A model generated the notes under the pieces. That model saw only the letters and a list, made by a program, of their open reading frames with translations, was not told where the DNA came from and searched no databases. The position numbers and the translations under genes were made by a program. A stretch of DNA of 64,000 bases from Siphlonurus alternatus (lineage: Eukaryota; Arthropoda; Insecta; Ephemeroptera; Siphlonuridae). Positions 47,051 through 64,000 of this stretch are shown here, in pieces. The DNA is taken from the NCBI GenBank assembly GCA_949825025.1, contig OX463780.1, positions 19,791,856 to 19,855,855 of the forward strand. The letters run 5' to 3'. Within the stretch, counting starts at the first letter, position 1. Each line of letters begins with the position of its first letter.

Positions 47051-50000
47051 ATGGGGGTCCTGAGGCCCAGCCTTCTTGCACTCTGCGCCCTCACAATTTT
47101 GCGTAAGTATATCTTTTTAAAATGAGATAACGTTTCCTTGATGAATTTCTAACACGAAGTTCATGCAATAACTTTGTGTAGAAAGTAGAAACATTCTTAT
47201 AGAAGAAAATACACATCTTATATATTATACAGTACATATATCGATTTAATGTTTTATTATTATAATAATAATTCATTCTAATTTTAGAATATTATAATAT
47301 ATTTTAATTTCAAATTTTCATTTGTAAGCATTATTATCCATAATAATTATATTGTGTTACTTAAATTTAAAAAATATATATATTATATATATATGCGTGT
47401 TATGTCAGGAATGTTTTAATATGGACTATTTATAGTTATAAATTATAATGAAATTACGATATGTAATTTTATGTAAATTAACTTATTTTATATTTTAATT
47501 TATGTATTGTTTTTATGATAAACAATATAATTATAATTTGATTAATTTATTTTTGTAATTGTTAGTGCGTAGTTTATGTATAATGGTGTTGCAAAATAAT
47601 GTGAATCATATCAAGTATTTTATGTTAATAATTTTATTTTTAACTTACTTGTGGACTTATAATTGATTATATATTATTATACTTCCGTGTTTCATAATAT
47701 TTATTGAATTATATAAGCATGCAGGGAAAAAAGTGCGATAACCAGTGCCCATGCTATATATATTAACATAACTGTACGACAGTGTACGTAGGACGTAAAT
47801 ATATAGGATATGCACAAGTTGATTAAATTTGTTATATTTTTCATTATATTTATTATTCATCATGATTTTGCTAGATTATAAAAATATATAAATATATTTT
47901 AGGAGATTCTAACACAGCTAGTCCACGTGCACATTGTTGTGGTTGCAAAAAAAAAAAAAAAAAAAAATGAAAACTAATTAGATTGATGATGCATAATTTT
48001 GGTGACTTCATTAACTTTTGTAAAAATGTCAATGTTTTTGCCTGGAGGAAATCAACGAGTGATAATTTTACAGGCGCATATACAACCATACTTTGTTTAA
48101 AAAAATCAAGAAATTAATATTTTTTAGTGCAAGAAGATTATCGTGCAATTTACTCCTATAGCTTGTGTTTCAGTTTTTTCGGCTTGTTTGCTGGATGAGG
48201 TTGAGGCAAAGAATAAAGTCGGCAAACTCGTGAAGAATGCAGCCAAGGGCTACACAGCGCACAGTGAGTATGAATGCAAAGTAGCAGAGTGAATGTATAA
48301 TACTTAATGAAACATACCTTTATCTATAACAGGAATAAAAATCCCGAGCAACTTAAGCGTGTGGTATATAAAGTTTCATACTTTATGGCTAAATGGCTTG
48401 CCTTCTTAAACCTTTTTTTTTTTTTTTTTTGAAGCTGTGTTTAGACTGTTTAGATATATTTTTAAACTAATTTTAAATTTAAATTGATGCATTTTTTATT
48501 TTCTTTTGAGTTCCGTGACGTAATATTATCTTTAAATTCTATAAAATTTACTTTGATATTCATATATACTTTTTTACCAAACACGCAAGTAAACAATAAG
48601 CAATGGGCTTACGGGGTGTAATTTTTTTACTGGCTCAATCAAAAGAGGAGGTCGAAAAATAACCCTTAGATTTTTTTGCGATTTTTTTAGCACTGCATCA
48701 TACCTATAATGGAGATTAAAAATGTCTCTTGACCTGGAGGCTCCATCCGCAACGCCTATGACGTCACTACATTCTTTGGGTCAACTATAGAACACTTGTA
48801 AAAAATTATTGCATTGTTGGTTGTTTATTAAAAATAATCATTTGTTTCCATAGCAACGTGTTTGTTTAGAAACATTATATAGTTGACCCAAAGAATGTAA
48901 TGACGTCATAGGCGTTGCGGATGGAGCCTCTAGGTCAAGAGATATTTTTAATCTCCATTCTAGGTATGATGCAGTGCTTAAAAAAATCGCAAAAAAATCT
49001 AAGGGATATTTTTCGACCTCCTCTTTTGATTGAGCCAGTAAAAAAATGACACCCCGTAAGCCCATTCACACCTATAATATATATTTTATAAAGAGAGCTT
49101 AAATATTAAAGTAGAGTAACTTGAAATACAATCCACTTCGTTTGCTGATAAACTCTTAACAGCAAGCGAATTGTTGAATTATTACTTGCATCATAAACAG
49201 AATATGCAGCCATTTAAATTTGTCATCATTCATTTCATAATTACTTAGGCTTTATTTAAAATCACCGTCATTAATTCTTCCATTCATGCTTTATTTTCTT
49301 CTCGATATAATATACTGTATACTATCTTTTAGGCTCATTGAATGGGCGTTAGAGGGATTTTAAAGCATATAATTTAATTTACCAATACTCGGTTTGTAAA
49401 TATCTCGTGCTTAAAATCGATATACCTGGTTGGTAAATTTATAGTTTATAAAATACTTCGTCAGCGGCAACAAGTTTTGCTGATACCATAAAGGTGCAAA
49501 TAGCCTCTGCTCTCACGCTATTTGGCAAACTATTCCAGACCTCCTTTTTTTTTTTTTTTTTTTCTTCTTCTTCTTCATGGTTAACATTATTCACTTTCTT
49601 AAAGCAAATGTCATTGTATATATAAATATACAGAGTACAATTCGAATAAAGAAGTTTTTATAAAAGTATTCTGTCAGCTTAATATTAATTAAAAAGATAC
49701 TACGATACAATACATAATATGTTTTCTATTTTGCTGAATAATAATAAAAAATAGAGCTATTATATTTCAAATTGAAATTTTTCTACAGAAACTTGTGTTC
49801 TTTCTTAAAATTTGATTTTTCATTTCTATAACTATAATTTCACATTACACTACGATGCTGGGATTAAAAAAGAAAGTGTAGTTACGTTATGATTCCGACT
49901 GTCCTGAGATATGTGATATACACTCGAGCAATTAATATTAGTCCACCATGCCTGATCATCTTGCCTTGAGCTAATTGCAAGTTCAGCTTACTTGTTAGTG

Positions 50001-50516
50001 CACTATCATCACTTGAAGATGCAATGTCGGATCGCTTTGCCCCTGTTGATATGACATGTCATCTACATGCTCTATTTGGATGCTCAACAAGTTGCCTAAC
50101 CTCAAGGCGAGATCTGATGTCTTAGCAGACCCGGTAGACCGGTAAGAGAGAGGCCAGTCAGGGACATAATATAATATTAGGCATTACAGGCATCAGGTGT
50201 CACCTAGAAGGGGGCCTGCCACTTTATGTATGTGCTCTACGGGTTAAAAATTGGAGGGGCCAGTCAGGTATCCCTGACCCAGCCTTATGGTCAGTCAGAG
50301 CTTATAGCAGATATTAAGGTAATGGAGGATTCAACCTCCTTGATCACGCGTGTTTCAGGAGCTGCGAGGGCCGGCATGTCAATATTCCGAATCATCTTCA
50401 TGGTGATCGCTGGAGTGGTGGCCATCATTGCCGTGGCCGCGTGTGTCATGTTCGTGCGTCGTCGCCTGCGATCCAGCGAAAGTGAAGGATTCGGCCTACT
50501 CCACAACGGACCCTGA
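47051..50516 (+). CDS. Gene D: small type I membrane protein, 99 aa
   Basis: CDS join(47051..47102, 48174..48263, 50359..50516), phase 1 at both introns, donors GTAAGT and GTGAGT. Exon 1 MGVLRPSLLALCALTIL plus exon 2 LFSACLLDEVEA form a signal peptide. The ectodomain is short and Lys-rich (KNKVGKLVKNAAKGYTAH). Exon 3 gives a small linker, a TM helix (about residues 58-79, IIFMVIAGVVAIIAVAACVM), a stop-transfer RRRLR and a tail SSESEGFGLLHNGP. The tail parallels gene A ([12 protein letters not shown]), which marks D as its closest relative here. The start has A at -3 and G at +4. The first AATAAA downstream is at 51024, about 508 bp on. No known family recognised. Confidence 0.74.
48602..49066. 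mobile_element. Long palindromic MITE in gene D intron 2
   Basis: 465 bp whose two arms (AATGGGCTTACGGGGTGT and its complement at the ends) are highly similar over about 200 bp each. The centre near 48810-48860 is unpaired. Each arm holds one perfect cAMP response element core TGACGTCA (48759-48766 and 48901-48908). Target duplication not resolved. Confidence 0.75.
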
Positions 50517-51023
50517 GACCCTTAATATCGTCCTGCTGAGTAATCTGCTGTATGTGTTCTATGTGCCAGCCGTCAAGTAGCTACCGCTGCCTGTAAAATA
50601 TTTTATTTTATAAATATATACATAATCTTTTATAATATATATTCATGAGTATCTACATCAAATCAAAAAAATGATATAAAAACCAATCAAATTAAGAATA
50701 TTAAATTAAAAATGTAACTTTTCTTTTGTTACTATTATTATTATTATTATTATTTGTTGTACTATTTTACAGGTTGTGAAAGTATTTTTTTTTTCCCCAT
50801 TATAAAAAAGTCAATATTAAATTTAGGAAACAGGTTTACTGACCCTCATTACCTGTACGTGTATTTTATGACGAAAAAATCTCTTACAAAATTTATTTAG
50901 GCTTCTATTTTTGTAAATAGTTTAACCCATTTATTATTTCTAAGAAATACAAAAAAAGGGAACAAAATTAATTTCAAATGCCAATTTCTTCTTTATAGGA
51001 CTAAATCAGCAATTAGCAATCCC

Positions 51024-51029
51024 AATAAA
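51024..51029 (+). terminator. Candidate poly(A) signal of gene D
   Basis: First AATAAA after the gene D stop, about 508 bp downstream. Confidence 0.35.
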
Positions 51030-52720
51030 TGTATCGTCTATTTTACTACGTGAAAGCAGCTCAGAGTTTAAAAAATTATAAATATATGATAATTGATTTA
51101 TTATATTTTCCTCATAAAAATAAAGTATATGTGCATTTAGAAGTATTTTAATTTAATTCATGTTTGCATAACAAAATAGATATAATAATGGTATTAATAG
51201 GATTATATATTTTATAGATTATTGTGCAGGTTAAGATGATGTTATAGTAATTAGATAATATAATAATGTTTGTATATTTATGTACAGGTACGAATGTATA
51301 AAACACCACTAATGCTTAAATATTTGTAATGTTTATATCGAAATATGCAAACTGTAAAGTGTATATGAAGCGTAAACTACAATAAAAAACAATAAAATGA
51401 AAATATTAATAGTTATATTTCATATTATTTAGAATTTAAAAACTTTTTTTAAATATGACCATCATGAACAGTACGCGTACCACGTACTATACATGACTCC
51501 TTATGAAGCCATCGAAAGGCTGAAATTAATAAGACAACTATTAATATACTAAAAAAAAATTAGTTACCCTTATTTAATTTCCATCAACGAAGTGTGGATC
51601 GTTCTTGACTTCATTTTAATTTTCATTCAGCAGCGTTATCACTTTACCCAAGTTAAATCAAAAGTTTTCAGGGGGCTGTTGCTTTTATTCCCTTCCACCT
51701 TCCACCAGCTCCCTTTCCTTATGCCGTATATATCCAAATCTTATGCCAAAGGGACGCGACCTCCGATTTGAATCTCAAGAATTTTGATCAAACTATGAGA
51801 GTCACCCAAAAGACAACGTCAGCAGTCAGGCAACATTTTATCACACCGCGAAGGGCGTATAATTTTTCCTTGCTGTCGATAACCTTTCAAAACCTTTACG
51901 AATTACAAAATTGCAATTCTTCACTGTTAACGGGTCTTCAAAATATTGATTTCTGCTCGCGTCATAAGTAGGTGGTGAACGGAAATTGTAACGTTGTCTT
52001 ATCTAAACACAGCTGATGGCCCTCACGTAATCTCTTTCCGTTCACGAGCTGTACGCGTGCCTCAAACGTGATCGACCGGAACCGTTCCACCCATTCATCA
52101 AAATCCCATTAAGTACATATATATGTTCAATCTGAAATGCCACTGAATATGCAAAATGAATTGTCTGTATAAATATGGAAGTTATTAAAGTTAAACTATA
52201 TAGCTTTACTGCTATAAATATAATACAATACACACATATTTATTTTATTAATATATAATATAAAAGACGGATAAAGCATTAAATTCTTTTGACTATTCGT
52301 GTTGATTGAACTTATTTATATAACGTATTTAAATGTAAAGAAAAAGCTCTTTCGTCTATATTTTTAGATTAAAATCATGCACTGGCAATCAAAAAGTACA
52401 ATCAAAATATTATTCATGGAACTATAAACATGAAATAAATTTTTAGTATCATATATTATATACGCACGCAATTTACTTATAAATGTAATAGTATTATAAT
52501 ACTATACACATGACTATAAATAAATATATATACAATATAATTATAATATATATTATTTGAAAAATTATTTTCTATCGTAGTTTTTAATTTTTTAAAAATT
52601 ATGAATTGCACAGGATCGTCTATTTTACGAATAAATAAATTTAAATCTTATTTATTTTTTATTATATAATAATGAACGTTATATAAATATGTGTATAATA
52701 GGCCAAAGGTAATTTTTCGC
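51030..52720. other. Intergenic DNA between genes D and E
   Basis: AT-rich with a slightly GC-richer patch at 51650-52090 that shows no splice-compatible frame. Nothing else recognised. Confidence 0.5.
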
Positions 52721-52724
52721 GTCT

Positions 52725-52839
52725 CGTCTAGCGCATGCACACACCAAAGTTAAGCAGCCAATGGAAAGGGAGAGGTGGCTTGCTTGCTGATAACAAATGC
52801 GCCTGTTTGATGTTGGCCACGACAAGAAGCACGCGACCC

Positions 52840-52905
<66 letters not shown>

Positions 52906-53165
52906 CGCTCTTCTTTTTCTTCCCTCAAGCAGCCCGCCACACACAGTAGCGGGTCACACAGGTTGTATACTACTAAGGGGGCAGTTAGTACTTATAAACA
53001 CGCTCATAGCTTGTGAGGTCAGCTGCTGAAGATCTTATATACTAAAAAAAATGTTTAAAAAATTATAATTAACTCTAAAGTAATTACTTTATTATCGATG
53101 TATGTAGTACTCGAAAGTTTATTGGTGTTGGAGAACGATGGTTATAATGTGTCCTGTTCTCCGTG
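52725..53165 (+). promoter_or_regulatory. Gene E promoter region with CCAAT box and (TC)n tract
   Basis: GC-richer block upstream of gene E with a CCAAT motif (AGCCAATGG near 52758) and a 59-bp TC tract, which on the other strand is a GA repeat of the kind bound by GAGA-type factors in arthropods. A short upstream open frame begins at ATG 53147 and overlaps the main start. Confidence 0.4.
52844..52902. repeat. (TC)n microsatellite
   Basis: About 29 uninterrupted TC units. Ser-Leu and Arg-Glu open frames over it are artefacts. Confidence 0.95.
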
Positions 53166-62101
<8,936 letters not shown>

Positions 62102-62296
62102 CCCCTAACCCCACCAGCCTTGGCCATGTGAGCGCCTCATCTCGAATCTAGAAGCTATTTGTAGTTTTTGCTGTGAAAATTGCGCGAGAAAAAGTTGCAG
62201 CAATTACATTAATTGCGAAGCATAAAAGTAAAAACATTATTTTATGTTTGTGAAAAAAAAAAAAAAACAGAAACAGAAACAGAATTAAACAAGCAC

Positions 62297-62302
62297 AATA
62301 AA
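62297..62302 (+). terminator. Poly(A) signal of gene E
   Basis: AATAAA 196 bp after the stop, with a second at about 62310. Confidence 0.55.
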
Positions 62303-62554
62303 AAAATATAATAAACACCCTTTGAACAATTTGAGTTAAAAAAATGTACTGTGAAAATTTAGTAGAAGGGTTTTAAATTTTAATATTTATAAATTGAACT
62401 TTAGCTTATATACTCTCTTATATAATATTATAATTCTATTTATATGGCTATTTAATTAATGTTATATTAAAACTTTTTTCGTGCATAATTTTGTGTCTAA
62501 ATTATTATATATTATAATATATTATACTACAGTATAATATAATAATACCATATA

Positions 62555-64000
62555 CAGAGTGAACCACATTTCGCGTGCCAACTTTTTTCGTAAATTTGAT
62601 ATTGCAAAAATTTTCGTACAAACTTCAAACTTGGTACACTTGTAGCTGAGGGTTGTAAAAATTAGTTCAGGGTGTTAAAATTTTTATTGGACACCAATAA
62701 CACCCCTTTCAGGGGTGGTTTTTAAAAAAATTATTTTCGCCTTATGGAAATTCAATGTTAAATACAACTTTTTTTGAAATCATTGGAATTTTGCGGAAAA
62801 AGTTTCTAGCATAAGGTAATCGACCGTCCTGAACTCAGAAATAATTTTAGATTTTTTCCCCGACGCACCCCTGAGGGTGGAGACCTACCCCTAAAATCCA
62901 TTTTCCTAAAAAATTGTGCTAAAATTATGAAATTAATTTTCAAGGGGTAATCGACCCTCCTGAACTCGGTAATAATTTTAGATTTTTTCTCCAACGCACC
63001 CCTGAGGGTGGAGACCTACCCCTAAAATCCATTTTCCTTAAAAATTGTGCTAAAATTATGAAATTAATTTTCAATGGGTAATCGACCCTCCTGAACTCGG
63101 AAATAATTTTAGATTTTTTCCCCGACGCACCCCTGAGGGTGGAGACCTACCCCCTAAAATCCATTTTCCTTAAAAATTGTGAAATTAATTTCCTAGGTGT
63201 AATTGACCCTCCTGAACTCGGAAATAATTTTAGATTTTTTTCCCCAATGCAACTCTGAGGGTAAACTGCTACCCACCATATCCTTCTTTCTTAATTATCG
63301 AGTAGAAATTGCGAATTAATTTTTTTTCAGGATGTATCGAAATTTTTCAGAGAAAAAATATCCCAGACTGACCCCTTCACTTGCAGCATGACAGTGGTTT
63401 CACTCAATGTGTCCACCGTTAATTGGCGTGATGGCACATGTTGGTCCGCTCAACGTGGCCATGTGTGTAGGTGCATAGCCTCTAACATCTGAGGTGTGAC
63501 TAATTCCATGCAACGTCTGATCTCCACTTTCTGTTTGTCAATTCGTCTCAAATCTCTTCTTGTGAACATTTTTCTTCAGAAAGAGATTTGAGACCATTGA
63601 CGAGCTAAAAGTGACAGACGTTATGTGGAATTGGTTACATCTCAGTTGTTAAGGGCACACATAGCCTCGTTGTGCAGACCAACATGTGCCTTCACGCCAT
63701 GCAATTAAAGGTGAACACATCCATCGTCATGCTGCAAGTGAAGAGGTGATTTTTTTTTTATGAAAGATTTTGATAAATTCCGAAAAAAATTTAATTCACA
63801 ATTTCTACTCGATTATTAAGGAGAAAAGATATGGTGGGTAGCCGTTGACCCTCAGGGTTGCGTTAGGGAAAAAATCTAAAATTATTTCCGAGTTCAGAAG
63901 GGTAGAGTACCCCTTGAAAATTAATTTTACAATTTTATCACAATTTTTAAGGAAAATGGATTTTAGGGGTAGTTCTTTACCCTCAGGAGTGCGCCGGGGA
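62555..64000. mobile_element. Giant palindromic element, copy 2, cut by the window end
   Basis: Starts after TA (62553-62554) with CAGAGTGAACCAC and repeats copy 1 closely, including the tandem units (phase marks at 62818, 62948, 63079 and 63200; the last unit is about 10 bp shorter) and the palindrome centre near 63570. The right arm runs past the end of the window. Confidence 0.8.

Noticed and set aside
52728..53016. Ser-Leu and Arg-Glu repeat frames
   Set aside because: Caused by the TC microsatellite in the gene E promoter.

Overview
This is AT-rich animal nuclear DNA. It has large introns, many (TA)n microsatellites and dense small inverted-repeat transposons. GC-rich islands of about 50-300 bp mark exons, promoters or repeats. 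The gene structures and 5S-rRNA-derived SINEs suit an arthropod, perhaps a crustacean, but the sequence does not fix the taxon. No bacterial-type operon, CRISPR array or viral genome is visible.

The only gene I can name with near certainty is UTP15 (minus strand, 43271 to 36219). It has nine coding exons that join without a frame error into 524 residues, a WD40 beta-propeller plus the UTP15 C-terminal domain. It acts in the SSU processome during 18S rRNA maturation.

Around UTP15 on the plus strand lies what looks like an undescribed cluster of very small single-pass membrane protein genes: A (5580-10759, 90 aa), B (16807-20483, about 134-150 aa depending on the last exon), C (24510-31692, 132 aa) and D (47051-50516, 99 aa). 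None was recognised from a known family. All share one architecture. Exon 1 encodes the start of a signal peptide, exon 2 its end plus a short basic or Gly-rich ectodomain, and exon 3 a transmembrane helix with a short cytoplasmic tail. Both introns are in phase 1 in every gene. B and C are close relatives (tails with an N-E-R-x-A-A-V-T core). A and D share a different tail ending (S-S-x-E-S-E ... G-P).

The most striking feature is in gene B. Its last exon is repeated five times in tandem (18822-20483). Four copies are intact, each with its own acceptor, TM segment and stop codon, and one copy is frame-shifted. The only obvious poly(A) signal lies after the last copy. This layout suits one receptor-like N-terminus spliced to a choice of membrane anchors and tails.

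Further right, gene E (53166-62101, 143 aa, two hydrophobic helices) has one phase-1 intron of 8.5 kb. Its last exon lies between two giant palindromes built of 131-bp tandem repeats. At the far left, a very small minus-strand gene (Z, 1542 to 491, 58 aa) is possible but weakly supported.

The rest is intergenic or intronic DNA carrying several non-autonomous transposon families: TTAA-flanked palindromes, TAA-flanked Harbinger-like elements, TA-flanked mariner-like elements and one hAT-like element. There are also three 5S-derived SINEs, GGATGC-rich palindromic repeats and microsatellites. All gene models are read from the genomic sequence alone; splice sites were checked by phase and motif, not by transcripts.
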